A DNA stretch of 64,000 nucleotides from Desulfosarcina ovata subsp. ovata (GTDB taxonomy: Bacteria; Desulfobacterota; Desulfobacteria; Desulfobacterales; Desulfosarcinaceae). This document shows, piece by piece, positions 17,896-26,824 of this stretch. A program made the translations under genes and the position numbers. Each line of letters opens with the position of its first letter. The stretch's first letter is position 1. Where the stretch lies: positions 7,565,501-7,629,500 of the forward strand of contig NZ_AP021879.1 of assembly GCF_009689005.1 (NCBI RefSeq). The letters run 5' to 3'. The notes under the pieces were generated by a model. That model did no database searches. It was not told the origin of the DNA and saw only the letters and a program-made list of their open reading frames with translations.

Positions 17896-18333
17896 TCACT
17901 CCTTCTTGGAAAAAAGCGATCTCTTTTTCTTTAAAATCAGTATATTTTTGCCCCCTTGCCGCTGATAGCGGATTTCATCCATCATGGTTTTGATCATGTG
18001 GATGCCCAGCCCGCCCTCATGGCGATCGCACAAGGGTTTGCTCAGATCCGGGGCGGCTGTTGACAGTGGATTAAATGCCTGCCCATGGTCTTCAAATCGA
18101 ATCGTAATCGCCTCTTTTTCGAGATTCAACCTGATCTCTATCGCATGCGGGGTGTTATCGCTGAAGGCGTAGGCGACGATGTTGGTGAAGACCTCTTCGA
18201 TGGCTACCTCGAGTTGGTAGCGCACCCTTTTGTCCAGCCCCAGGGGGCTCAATACCCGCTCGAGTCCTTGGCACAGCGATGGCAGCGCTTTTAAATCGTT
18301 GGCGAGCGTCAGGTGTATCTGTTTAGACTTCAT
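17896..18333 (-). CDS. RsbW/SpoIIAB-like serine kinase (anti-sigma type)
   Basis: A 145-residue GHKL-fold ATPase. The N-box is EEVFTNIVAYAF, the G1 box FEDHGQAFNP, and the G2 box GGLGIHMIKTMMD. These are the ATP-binding motifs of the RsbW/SpoIIAB family, which phosphorylates a STAS partner and sequesters a sigma factor or other target. It lies 2 nt before the STAS start and 20 nt after the CNB gene. ATG 18333 begins where family homology begins, although no clear ribosome binding site is seen. Confidence 0.85.
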   Translation of the reverse strand: MKSKQIHLTLANDLKALPSLCQGLERVLSPLGLDKRVRYQLEVAIEEVFTNIVAYAFSDNTPHAIEIRLNLEKEAITIRFEDHGQAFNPLSTAAPDLSKPLCDRHEGGLGIHMIKTMMDEIRYQRQGGKNILILKKKRSLFSKKE

Positions 18334-18353
18334 CAAAAGATGGCCCACGGGGA

Positions 18354-18875
18354 TCAAAGCATGCTCACCCCCACGGGCATGGCCGTTTGGCCATCCTGCC
18401 CGCGACGGAGGTTTTGCTTTTCCCAATTTGCGATTTTGGTTGCAACAACCTGCATGATGAGCGGGTACAATTGCGGAAACGGGTCCAATGCCTGAGAGAA
18501 TTTTTCCCGGCTGAGCAACAGGCAATGCATCTGGGTCCGGGCGATGAGGGTGTACAGGCGATTCGTTTGGCCGATCAATGTCAGGCGGCCCAAAAATGTT
18601 CCTGCCTCATAGGTGCGTAGGGACGCGTCCGGATCCTTTTCCAGATCCACCAAACGGGCACTGCCTTCGATGATGTAGTAGGCCTGCCCATTGTCTTCTC
18701 CTTGACTGAAGAGCACGTCGCCGGGCTGGAACGTCTCCCGTTCGCACAAATAGGCAAATACTTTTAAACTCTCGATGGGAAGTCGGGCAAACAGATCAAT
18801 CTGCCGTAACATTTTCAGGTTGCTCTTGTATTCGCACTCCTGGCTGTTCTTATGCGTTTCCGTGCTCAAGCTCAT
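18354..18875 (-). CDS. CNB-domain protein coupled to exporter copy 2
   Basis: A 173-residue protein with a single Crp-like beta-roll (about 30-150) and no helix-turn-helix. The phosphate-binding cassette is altered (TFLGRLTLIGQTNRLYTL): the normal Glu after Gly is Arg, though one Arg may be retained. It begins inside the end of exporter copy 2 with a 26-nt overlap, the same coupling as the pair at 1696-4795. It is probably a regulatory or adaptor subunit of that exporter, or a link between the exporter and the downstream RsbW/STAS switch. That role is inference. Confidence 0.75.
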   Translation of the reverse strand: MSLSTETHKNSQECEYKSNLKMLRQIDLFARLPIESLKVFAYLCERETFQPGDVLFSQGEDNGQAYYIIEGSARLVDLEKDPDASLRTYEAGTFLGRLTLIGQTNRLYTLIARTQMHCLLLSREKFSQALDPFPQLYPLIMQVVATKIANWEKQNLRRGQDGQTAMPVGVSML

Positions 18876-21363
18876 ACAGGTGTCCTTTCTTTTGCATCAG
18901 CTCCGCATAGGTGCCGATTTCAACAATTTTACCCGCTTTCATCACGGCCACTTTATCAAATTCAACGATGGTATCCAAACGATGGACCACCGAAATCAAT
19001 GTACTTTTTCCTTTCCAGCGTTTTTGCAGAAGATTCTGAATGCGCGCCTGGGACTTATTGTCCAGGGCCGAGGTGGCTTCATCCATGATGAGGACCGGTG
19101 GCTTTTTCAGCAGCGCCCGGGCAATGGCCAGTTTTTGCCGCTGGCCGCCGGACAAATTTTCGCCCTTGCTGCCCACCATGAACTGCATGCCTGCCTCGAC
19201 AATGGTTTCCAGAAGATCTTCCTCGATGAGCAGCTGGATGATGCTCTGGTTGATCCGCTCCTGAGCACTGGACTTGCCTGTTTTGATCTGACCGAAAAAG
19301 ACGTTGTTCAAAATGGTCTGGGTGTGAATGTAGTCTGCCATGCGGTAAAACGCGACCACTCCATTCTCCTGGCTTTCGATTTTGGATCTGAACAGTGACC
19401 GACCCCTCAGAATCAATGCCTTCAGCCGGGGTGGCAGGCTGATCAGCTTGTGGACACCGGGGGTGAAGCGAAGGGCGAGCTGCACCACCGCCTGCCGTTC
19501 TTTGTCGGTCAGTTCATCGATCGTTTTGTTGCGAATTTGGTGGTAGAGTTCATTGAAATGCGGCATCTCGGATGGATCTACCGGGCTTTGTTTGAAGAAC
19601 ACCGGTTGCGGCGGTAGGCTGCCGAGAATGTCGATCAACGGATGCAACAGATTGATGCCCAAATGAATCAGATGCGGGGTAAGGTCCGCTTCTTCCAGAA
19701 ACTCCCGGAAAAATGGACTGTCCAAGCGTCGATCCGGCCCAAGGTCGGTTCGGATCGGTGTGCCGAATACTATATTTGTTGCGATGTCAGCATAATAAAG
19801 ATATTGTTGCTCATCATAAAATTCGACTACATCGGCCAGGGCCTGCCCGTAATCTTGTTGCAGTTTGGCACGGATGCGTAAAAGATCCGCCACCAATTGT
19901 TCCTCGCTGCCTTCGGGGATGACCGTATTCATGCCGAATCCCAGCACATCGACGAATATTCCGGTCTGGTGTAACATGGCGATGGCATCATCACGCGTGG
20001 GCAGCTGGCGCCCCACTACCGTGGCCGTTCCCTGAAGCGCCTTGCAGGCGTAAAACAGATTGTCGGCGATCGTACCATCGAAGATAAATGGCGCCTGGGA
20101 GACATACCCGATGGTAAGGGCCATGTCGCTTTTGGATAGCGCCGCCACTTCCTGTCCGCCGATGCTGACAGTCCCCCCCGTGTAGCGGTAAAGTTGCCCG
20201 ATGCACTGGGCCAGGGTACTCTTGCCGCTGCCGGAGAAACCCACCACCGCCAGATGCTCACCCTGGTCCAGCGTCAGCGAAATATCTCTTAAGAGCTGGA
20301 TGCCGTTTTCGGTGATAAAATTGAGGCCCCGGATGTCGATGTCACCTGGCAGTTCAATCGGTTCCCGCCCCGCGGGAAGCAAGGCATGATCCGGCTGGAT
20401 ATCAAAGCGTTGCATGGTGCGGCGATAGCGTATGGAGGCATCTTGAAAGGTCTGATAATTGTCCAGAAGTTCTTTCCAGGGCTCGGCAACACGCTCCTGG
20501 GCTGATAGAAATGCGACCATGGCACCGAGTTCCAGCCGACCGTGCATGGCCAGATAGCCGCCCAACAGGAAGACCACAAAGGGGCTCAGGTTGTTGAAAA
20601 AATTATTTGTGACCTTGACGCCGAAACGGTACAGGTTCCAGACCATTCGAATTCGAAACAGCTGTTCCACAATGCGGTCGAATCTCTGATTTTCGATTGA
20701 GAATGCACCGTTGGACTGAACTTCATGAATACCGGTGATGGTCTCACCGATAATGCTGGACATCTCCCGGGTTGCGTCCACGCGCCGTTTGTTGGCCTCG
20801 TTGGCGTGTTTCTGGATCAGCGGCACTAGGAATAGGACGATGGGATAGGTGACCATGGAAATGGCGGCCAGCAGCGGATTTAGCCAGAACAGGTATGCCG
20901 CGAAAGCCAGGAGGGTCAAAACGCTGGTGACCGGTCCGGCCAGGGCGACGCCCACGAAATCACCTGCCGGGGCAATCTCTGTTACCAGCGCAGAGACCAC
21001 CATGCCGGGTTGGGTTTTCCTGAAGAAATGGAGCGGCAATGTGATGATATGGTGATAAAGGGCCTGGCGTATGTTGGCCAGTGCCCGTTGGCCGATGTAA
21101 GTCTGCAGGGCGTTAGCGGCCATTTTCAATCCGGACGCTACGACGATCGCACCCAGGTAGATCAGGCTGTAAAGGACCAGCATGTCGACCTTTTTCAGCT
21201 TGATGGCATGGTTGACAATCCGCTTTTGCATCTCCAGTGGCAGCACGCGCAAAGCCACCATGATCAGAATGATGATTAAAAGCAGAATCTGAAGCTTGAT
21301 GTTGCCCTCAAAAACGAACGAGTAGAGTGATCGTTTGACAATGGGCGGTCGGGCTTTTGGCAT
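18850..21363 (-). CDS. ABC exporter with an expanded nucleotide-binding domain (copy 2)
   Basis: An 837-residue half-transporter and paralogue of the protein at 1696-4263. The membrane domain covers about 1-335. Walker A GFSGSGKST is at 375-383, LSGGQ at 737-741, and Walker B is VLIMDEATSALD. As in copy 1 the Walker A to signature distance is far too long (362 residues), and the expansion carries three related motifs: DNLFYA (434), TNIVFG (529-534) and NNVFFG (686). The first two are 96 residues apart in both paralogues. AAGGGA precedes ATG 21363 by 7 nt. It follows the PP2C gene by 48 nt and overlaps the CNB gene. Substrate unknown. Confidence 0.85.
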   Translation of the reverse strand: MPKARPPIVKRSLYSFVFEGNIKLQILLLIIILIMVALRVLPLEMQKRIVNHAIKLKKVDMLVLYSLIYLGAIVVASGLKMAANALQTYIGQRALANIRQALYHHIITLPLHFFRKTQPGMVVSALVTEIAPAGDFVGVALAGPVTSVLTLLAFAAYLFWLNPLLAAISMVTYPIVLFLVPLIQKHANEANKRRVDATREMSSIIGETITGIHEVQSNGAFSIENQRFDRIVEQLFRIRMVWNLYRFGVKVTNNFFNNLSPFVVFLLGGYLAMHGRLELGAMVAFLSAQERVAEPWKELLDNYQTFQDASIRYRRTMQRFDIQPDHALLPAGREPIELPGDIDIRGLNFITENGIQLLRDISLTLDQGEHLAVVGFSGSGKSTLAQCIGQLYRYTGGTVSIGGQEVAALSKSDMALTIGYVSQAPFIFDGTIADNLFYACKALQGTATVVGRQLPTRDDAIAMLHQTGIFVDVLGFGMNTVIPEGSEEQLVADLLRIRAKLQQDYGQALADVVEFYDEQQYLYYADIATNIVFGTPIRTDLGPDRRLDSPFFREFLEEADLTPHLIHLGINLLHPLIDILGSLPPQPVFFKQSPVDPSEMPHFNELYHQIRNKTIDELTDKERQAVVQLALRFTPGVHKLISLPPRLKALILRGRSLFRSKIESQENGVVAFYRMADYIHTQTILNNVFFGQIKTGKSSAQERINQSIIQLLIEEDLLETIVEAGMQFMVGSKGENLSGGQRQKLAIARALLKKPPVLIMDEATSALDNKSQARIQNLLQKRWKGKSTLISVVHRLDTIVEFDKVAVMKAGKIVEIGTYAELMQKKGHLYELEHGNA

Positions 21364-21411
21364 GGCTTGTCCCTTACGGTCGGCAGTCCGACAATGGAAA
21401 AAGCGGGCCCC

Positions 21412-23055
21412 TTACGCCAGTGTGGACGATGTTTTGGCTTCGCCTGCCGTTCGGCGAATTGCCAGGATGGTGATGTCGTCCATCAGTGCGGAAGAGCCGA
21501 TGAAATCGAACAGGTTTTGGCGAAGCGCGTCGACGGTGGCCTCCGCCGAAACCGAGCCTCCGGACTCGAGCATGGTTCGCAGCCGCTGGCGGGAGTAAAA
21601 TTCATCAAACGGAGAGCGGGCTTCGGTTACTCCATCCGTGTACCCAACGAGCAGCATTCCCGGATCAACGATTTTTTCACTGGGTTGATAAACATAATCG
21701 GCCACGAGTCCCACTGCCGGTCCCGTGTGGTTCAGCTGTTCGACCCTGCCCTTGGCGCCGACGGCGAAAACGGGTTCATGGCCCGCGTTAATATAGGTCA
21801 TCCGTCCCGTATCGGGATCGAGTACGCCAAAGAATATGGAGGCAAACATCCCCTCATCGCTATGGTTCTGCAGCAGGTAGGCATTGGTCAGGTCGATCGC
21901 CTTCAGCACATCGGTCTGATCGGCGGACGATTGGAATCGGCCCTTGAACATTGTACAGGATTCGGTCAGCCTGTTTTCGCGGATGGATCGATAGTTTCCC
22001 GAAAAAATGCGAACCAGGCTCCGGATCAACGCCATGTAAAATGCGGCCCCGACGCCTTTGTCGGCCACGTCACCGATGACGAACCCAACCCGGCCGTAAG
22101 GCAGTTCGAATACATCGTAAAAGTCGCCTGACACTTGCCGGGCCGGGAAGAACGCTGCCGCAACCTCCCAATTTGTCAGCGGTGGAAACCGTTTGGGAAG
22201 AAATTCACGTTGAATCTGACGACCTTTTTCGAGTTCATTGTTCAGGGCTTTCGTATAGTTCTCTACCTGTGCCAGACTTTGTTGCAATGAATGCTCGGCA
22301 CGTTTTCGCCTGTCAATGGCTTCCAGAATCTGATCGAACATATTTCTGAATGCAATTATCACATCGCCCAATTCATCGGGCCGGTTTTTGACGTCGGCTG
22401 TGAATGACGGCGCATGGCGATCGGCCTGTACGGCCTCACCGGCATTGATGAGATCCTGGCGCAGCCTGAGAATCGGCTTGATGACAAGCGGATTGATAGC
22501 CAGCCATGTGCCGGCGGTGACGAAAACCGAAATGATGATCACCAGGCCGATAATCCGCAGGATGAATGCATGCAGTTCATGGCGCGCACCCATGGCGTCA
22601 TGCCGCAGTATCAGGATGTAATCATTGCCGGGACCGGCAATGAAACAAAGTGCGTCATACCGATACGTCCGGCGGTTCAACAATTCTCGATGCATTTCAG
22701 GTGTCTTTGGAGAGACCTCCAGCACCGGTTTTTCGCCAAAGGTGCCGATTTGTTCATCACCATCACTCGTGTAAAGCCGGCCGCCCAGTACCGAAGAACG
22801 TACCAAATAGGTGCGATACAGGTTCAGAAGGTCCTGGCCGGATGCCTCCTTGCCAGCCATATGGGTGACAACTTTCACCCGTGCAATGCTCACTGCCCTG
22901 AGTTGCGCCAACAATTCGTTGCGCCGGTTGTTGGCCGACAGAATGAGAATGATTCCCTCGATCACGATGACACACAGAAACACCCACAACACCAAACGCA
23001 GGCTCAACCGGGCCTTGGGGACGTGGTTAAATAGTCGCTTGATAACCGGGGGCAT
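21412..23055 (-). CDS. Membrane-anchored PP2C (RsbU/SpoIIE-type) phosphatase with HAMP
   Basis: A 547-residue sensor phosphatase. Helix 1 (about 21-40), an extracytoplasmic region of about 120 residues and helix 2 (about 163-188) are followed by a HAMP domain (about 183-240), a coiled coil, and a PP2C catalytic domain. Metal-binding motifs are SGDFYDVF (from 319), GDVADKGVGAA (from about 338), INAGHEP, GYTDGVTEA and MDDITILAI. This is the layout of signal-responsive RsbU phosphatases that dephosphorylate STAS proteins. It is the first gene of the operon that ends in RsbW and STAS, so the periplasmic domain probably provides the input of that switch. Confidence 0.9.
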   Translation of the reverse strand: MPPVIKRLFNHVPKARLSLRLVLWVFLCVIVIEGIILILSANNRRNELLAQLRAVSIARVKVVTHMAGKEASGQDLLNLYRTYLVRSSVLGGRLYTSDGDEQIGTFGEKPVLEVSPKTPEMHRELLNRRTYRYDALCFIAGPGNDYILILRHDAMGARHELHAFILRIIGLVIIISVFVTAGTWLAINPLVIKPILRLRQDLINAGEAVQADRHAPSFTADVKNRPDELGDVIIAFRNMFDQILEAIDRRKRAEHSLQQSLAQVENYTKALNNELEKGRQIQREFLPKRFPPLTNWEVAAAFFPARQVSGDFYDVFELPYGRVGFVIGDVADKGVGAAFYMALIRSLVRIFSGNYRSIRENRLTESCTMFKGRFQSSADQTDVLKAIDLTNAYLLQNHSDEGMFASIFFGVLDPDTGRMTYINAGHEPVFAVGAKGRVEQLNHTGPAVGLVADYVYQPSEKIVDPGMLLVGYTDGVTEARSPFDEFYSRQRLRTMLESGGSVSAEATVDALRQNLFDFIGSSALMDDITILAIRRTAGEAKTSSTLA

Positions 23056-23493
23056 CAGCGTTCACCATGCAAAGTTGAGTTGACGCTCATCGCAAAAAAC
23101 ACATGCCGTTAGACAACTATAAGGACTTGTGACGGCAAGCACAAATTGCCAGGGAGGAAAATGTGCCTGGCTGTCTGGTTCCATCAGAGGGATGTATACC
23201 AAAAAATCGATACTGGAAGTAGCGCCTGTTTTGATTAATTACTGCCGGGAAGCAGGAGCGAGGCCGGTGGCCTCATAAAAGCCGATGAGATCGAAGTGGA
23301 TACCCCGTTGATGCAAATTACGCCTTCGGCGTCGGGAAAAATCCAGGCGACAAGCCGTACACGCCAAACTACCGTTTTTCTGGGGCCAGAATCTGGTGGG
23401 GGAGGGGGCGGTTGGGGCAAGGGCATCACCGATGCCATGCAAAGGAAAGCCAAACACGCCTTCGTTGTACCGCGAGTATCTTGGGCCACTAAC
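23056..23493. other. Gene-free spacer
   Basis: I see no supported gene here. Short open frames on both strands lack ribosome binding sites and known motifs. A G-rich run occurs at about 23395-23413. The - strand frame around 23239-23489 may contain degraded coding sequence but is not recognisable. Confidence 0.4.
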
Positions 23494-23640
23494 TTACATG
23501 CTTTTTTTCTTCATTTCCTTTAGGATACCGCCAGGGATCTTAAAACGCGCGGTTACAATCACTGCAATGGAAGCGGTGGTGATGCCCTTTTCCGGTTCTT
23601 TCATACAAGTTTTCCCCTTCTTCGTGCAAGTATTTTCGCA
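23494..23640 (-). pseudogene. Remnant of a Fur-family regulator
   Basis: Reading the - strand from 23608 gives [17 protein letters not shown] and then CNRAF, 19 of 22 residues identical to the metal-binding region of the intact Fur-family gene at 25982-26359. A stop codon (23542-23540) follows immediately, but in the next frame the homology continues as KIPGGILKE, matching DLPGCALKE of the intact protein, before ending at 23494. The N-terminal helix-turn-helix and the C-terminal CxxC are both absent. It is therefore a truncated, frameshifted copy. Confidence 0.75.
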
Positions 23641-23735
23641 ATGAGATTGGCAGACACTCTTCCCCGGATATATTGATCCACGCCCGATTTGTGCTGCTTG
23701 CGCTGGGCATGGGCGGCCACCGCCCCTTTGAGAAA

Positions 23736-25829
23736 TTACCAATTCATCCCTATCGTCGCATAAAGGAACCTGCCTGGCTCGCTGACTATAGCGGGATTTG
23801 CCCCCGTTCCACCGACCACGTCCCACTCATATGAATTCGCGACGGTGTAATCCCGGTCAAAAACATTGTCCACGCCGATGTTCAACGTGTACGATTTGAA
23901 CTGGTAGCCCATGCGCAGGTTCATGATGTCCCACGCCGCAAGCCGCTGCTCACCGACATCGGCGTCGATGTCCCTGGCGGCCTCGGAATGGACCCATTCG
24001 ACGGTGCCAAACAGACCGGTGTTCTCTTTCCCAAACGGTTTATCGCTGTTGTAATGCAGCGCCAGTTTTCCTTTAAAGGGCGCAATTTGACCGAGATCTT
24101 TGTCGTCGTTGTTGTCGGGAAAACTATCTTTGCGTCCACGCTGGTATGCGAGTCCGCCTTCCAGGGAAAATCCGTACATGAGATCCACTCCGGCTTTGAT
24201 GTCTCCTCCCCAGATGTGGGCATCAATGTTGGTGTAACTTCGATAGCCGGCAACAGTTTCCTCCTGGTAGATGTAGTCTTCAAGATCGGAATAAAAAACC
24301 TTGGTTCGGAACATCCATCTCCCCCGTTCGTAGGCAAATCCAAGGTCAAATTCCGTATTGGCCGTTGGTTTGAGCTCCGGATTACCGAAATAAGTGGCGC
24401 TGCCCTGGATATATCGTTCCGTCGAGGTTGGTGTTCGATAATTGCGTCCGACGCCGCCAAAAACCATTCCATGCTCGTTCAGAAAGTATTTTGCTGAGAT
24501 ATGTCCGCCGAGAAGATCATCGACTTGGCGATTTTCGTCGGTGATGGTGCCCGAGAAAAGGAGTTCTTCATCGGCTTCCTGCTGGAAACGGTCATACCGT
24601 CCTCCCAGACCCAAGGACCATTTTTCGAATGTTTTGTCCACTTGCAGATAGGCGCCAAGGTTTATCGTTTCAACAGATGGAATGAGGTTATCGTTGATTT
24701 TTGTGCCTGTCAGGCTGTTGTAAACATCGCCCCACCAATCCCGGTGGGTTAAGTCGATTCCATAGGTCAGCGTTGCAAAGCCCGTCTCGGTTCGGTTTTG
24801 AATGGTGCCGCCGGTAATCACCGATTCAACGTCGTTGTTTTTGGGTACGGCTACGTTGCGGAATTCCTGCGAAGGGGAATGGTCTACTTCGTTGCGGAAG
24901 AAAGACAGGGAGAGTTTCTCCGATAGATCGCCAAGGTCACGCATTTCCCAACTCGCCTTGGTCAAATTGCTGATTTCCTCTTCTGTATCGAAGGAGACCC
25001 GAGGCGTAAGAATGTTTTGAGCATTTCCGTACGTATGCTCCAAAAGGATTGTGTGGTTCTCGCTTGGCGTGAATTGTAGCTTGCCCCAGACATCATGTTT
25101 TTGAAAGGCCTTTTCGTCACGCCCCTCGTCGTTATATGAAGCGGCCTGCCCTTCTCTCACCGTCCATAGCCTGTTACCGGAGCCATCTTCGTATTGGTCT
25201 GACTCGGAGAAGTTGTATCCGATAAGTCCCTGGACTTTGTCGTTGCCTCCGCTGGTCGTCATGCCGCCGCTGTGAAAACCGTAACTTCCGATTTTTGTCA
25301 GTATTTCTCCCTCAAAACCGGGTTTCGGCTTTTTCGTGATCACGTCAATGTACCCGCCCAAATATCCCGGCTTGGTGACGTCGAAAGGTCCTTGTTGTAT
25401 CACCAATTTTTGCACGGTCAGCATGTTAATGTGGGATAGCGACGGATCCTTGCGGCTACCGCATGCACCTTCAAGCATGCCGCCATCCAGCAGGACTTTC
25501 ATATTTTCCTGACCGAACCCGCGCATGGAAACCTCGTTTCCGTACCCGCTTTTGCGTATCATCTGCACTTCTACCAATTCATTGGAGAGGATTTCTGCCA
25601 GGTCGACCTCTTTGTGCGATTTAAGTTTGCGGCTTTCGATTTCCTGGGTTTTATTATCGCTTGCGGTCCCGGTCACGACGATGGTGTCAAGCTGAAATAT
25701 TTCCTCGGAAGAGTCAGTCAATAAAAGGGTGTCCTCACTCTTTTCTCCCTGAGCGTACGAAAAACCATAAACCAATAGAAGAATCACCGCCACAAATAGA
25801 GATTTTTTATTTAAGCCCCCGCTGTTCAT
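23736..25829 (-). CDS. TonB-dependent outer-membrane receptor
   Basis: A 697-residue receptor with a signal peptide (cleavage near FSYAQG, residue 27). A TonB-box-like segment (LDTIVVTG, about 47-54) and a plug domain follow (about 55-180), with [11 protein letters not shown], and then a 22-strand-type barrel ending in [15 protein letters not shown] near the C-terminus is a family hallmark. The plug contains [10 protein letters not shown], which recalls the cysteine-bearing GxxRxDP motif of OprC/NosA-type copper receptors, so a metal or metallophore substrate is likely. It diverges from a Fur-family gene across a 152-nt region with putative operators, consistent with metal-dependent repression. 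Confidence 0.88.
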   Translation of the reverse strand: MNSGGLNKKSLFVAVILLLVYGFSYAQGEKSEDTLLLTDSSEEIFQLDTIVVTGTASDNKTQEIESRKLKSHKEVDLAEILSNELVEVQMIRKSGYGNEVSMRGFGQENMKVLLDGGMLEGACGSRKDPSLSHINMLTVQKLVIQQGPFDVTKPGYLGGYIDVITKKPKPGFEGEILTKIGSYGFHSGGMTTSGGNDKVQGLIGYNFSESDQYEDGSGNRLWTVREGQAASYNDEGRDEKAFQKHDVWGKLQFTPSENHTILLEHTYGNAQNILTPRVSFDTEEEISNLTKASWEMRDLGDLSEKLSLSFFRNEVDHSPSQEFRNVAVPKNNDVESVITGGTIQNRTETGFATLTYGIDLTHRDWWGDVYNSLTGTKINDNLIPSVETINLGAYLQVDKTFEKWSLGLGGRYDRFQQEADEELLFSGTITDENRQVDDLLGGHISAKYFLNEHGMVFGGVGRNYRTPTSTERYIQGSATYFGNPELKPTANTEFDLGFAYERGRWMFRTKVFYSDLEDYIYQEETVAGYRSYTNIDAHIWGGDIKAGVDLMYGFSLEGGLAYQRGRKDSFPDNNDDKDLGQIAPFKGKLALHYNSDKPFGKENTGLFGTVEWVHSEAARDIDADVGEQRLAAWDIMNLRMGYQFKSYTLNIGVDNVFDRDYTVANSYEWDVVGGTGANPAIVSEPGRFLYATIGMNW

Positions 25830-25865
25830 TTTCCCTTCCCTTTTCAGCTTGTTCTCTTTAATGCT

Positions 25866-25937
25866 ATTGCGAAATCATTTGCATTAATAAGCGAGAACCT
25901 CATGTTTTGTCAAGTTTATTGCGAAACGACTTGAAAT
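25866..25937. promoter_or_regulatory. Putative Fur-family operators between receptor and regulator
   Basis: Two sites share ATTGCGAAA: 25866-25874, within the near-palindrome TGCGAAATCATTTGCA (25868-25883), and 25918-25926, continuing as CGACTTGAAAT. They are 52 bp apart in the divergent intergenic region. The palindrome resembles AT-rich Fur/Zur boxes in size and symmetry. Binding by the adjacent regulator is inference. Confidence 0.5.
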
Positions 25938-25981
25938 AAGAATGGAAGACGCTATATTAACAGAAAAGGCAGATTTAGCTG

Positions 25982-26359
25982 ATGAAACGCAACACAACAC
26001 AGAGAATGGCCATAGAGCATGTCTTCAGGCAGCACGAGCGCCCGTTGGCGGTGGATGAGATTCTTGCATACGGCCGTGACCGCGTGCCGTCACTCAACCA
26101 GGCGACGGTCTATCGGAACCTGAAAATTCTGGTCGATGACGGCTGGTTGAAACGGGTTTTCCATCCATCTCTCGGCACCTTGTATGAGCGAACCGGGAAA
26201 GGGCACCACCACCACTTTCATTGCCGGGAGTGCAACCGGGCCTTTGATCTCCCCGGCTGTGCCTTGAAGGAAGGAGAATTGGCGCCAGACGGATTTATTG
26301 TGGAAAACCACGAAATTTTTTTATTTGGTGTTTGTCCCTCTTGTGGAGGGACGAAATGA
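25982..26359 (+). CDS. Fur-family metal-responsive repressor
   Basis: A 125-residue protein: an N-terminal winged helix (about 1-72) with [10 protein letters not shown], the DNA-recognition region of the family, then a dimerisation domain with [13 protein letters not shown] and a C-terminal CPSC, giving the CxxC pairs of a structural zinc site. It is somewhat short for Fur (about 135-150 residues). Whether it senses iron, zinc or copper cannot be told. It is divergent from a TonB receptor and probably controls that gene and itself. A broken paralogue lies at 23494-23640. Confidence 0.88.
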   Translation: MKRNTTQRMAIEHVFRQHERPLAVDEILAYGRDRVPSLNQATVYRNLKILVDDGWLKRVFHPSLGTLYERTGKGHHHHFHCRECNRAFDLPGCALKEGELAPDGFIVENHEIFLFGVCPSCGGTK

Positions 26360-26640
26360 TCCCCCACCGTTTTGCCTGAACCGAGAACGAGGATGGTTTT
26401 TTACTCGTCATGAATCGGGTATGCGTCGACGCCGTTCATGGAGCCACACGGTTGCCTCAGAGTCGCTGGGCGCCCTCCAATTCCCCCGCGGTGACAATGA
26501 CCCTCCCGGAAATATATCAAGGAACAAGAAAAATAAGGCAAACGGCTCGATCAACTTCAACGTTTGATTAGGGCAACGCCACCTTGAGGTGGTTAACGTG
26601 TCAGGCCTTTAGCTTTGCCGGCGGTCGTGACGTTGTGGCA

Positions 26641-26674
26641 TAAAAAAAGGGATTCACAATCTCTTGTAACTCCC
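26641..26674 (-). terminator. Terminator after tRNA-Arg
   Basis: On the - strand GGGAGTTACA pairs imperfectly with TGTGAATCCC and is followed by seven T. It is 14 nt past the tRNA 3' end. The rest of 26360-26640 shows no gene. Confidence 0.65.
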
Positions 26675-26687
26675 TGTTTTAACTATT

Positions 26688-26763
26688 TGGCGCGCCCGGC
26701 AGGGATCGAACCTGCGGCACCCAGCTCCGGAGGCTGGTGCTCTATCCACTGAGCTACGGGCGC
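26688..26763 (-). tRNA. tRNA-Arg (anticodon CCG)
   Basis: The 76-nt - strand sequence folds as a cloverleaf: acceptor GCGCCCG/CGGGCGC, D-arm AGCTCAGTGGATAGAGC, anticodon stem CCAGC/GCTGG with loop CTCCGGA (anticodon CCG), T-arm with GGTTCGATCCC, and an encoded 3' CCA. No integrase or attachment-site duplication is seen beside it. Confidence 0.95.
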
Positions 26764-26824
26764 AATATGTCGGGGGAAAATAGAGTATTGGCGGCGTTAA
26801 GTCAAGGCTGTTTTCGGTAAACCG

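Noticed and set aside
23235-23489. Open frame on the - strand upstream of the Fur remnant
   Set aside because: Proline-rich, no ribosome binding site and no recognisable motif. It may be degraded sequence, so I do not call a gene.
26688-26763. tRNA-Arg as an integration site for a genomic island
   Set aside because: No integrase and no direct repeat of the tRNA 3' end are visible on either side in the window.
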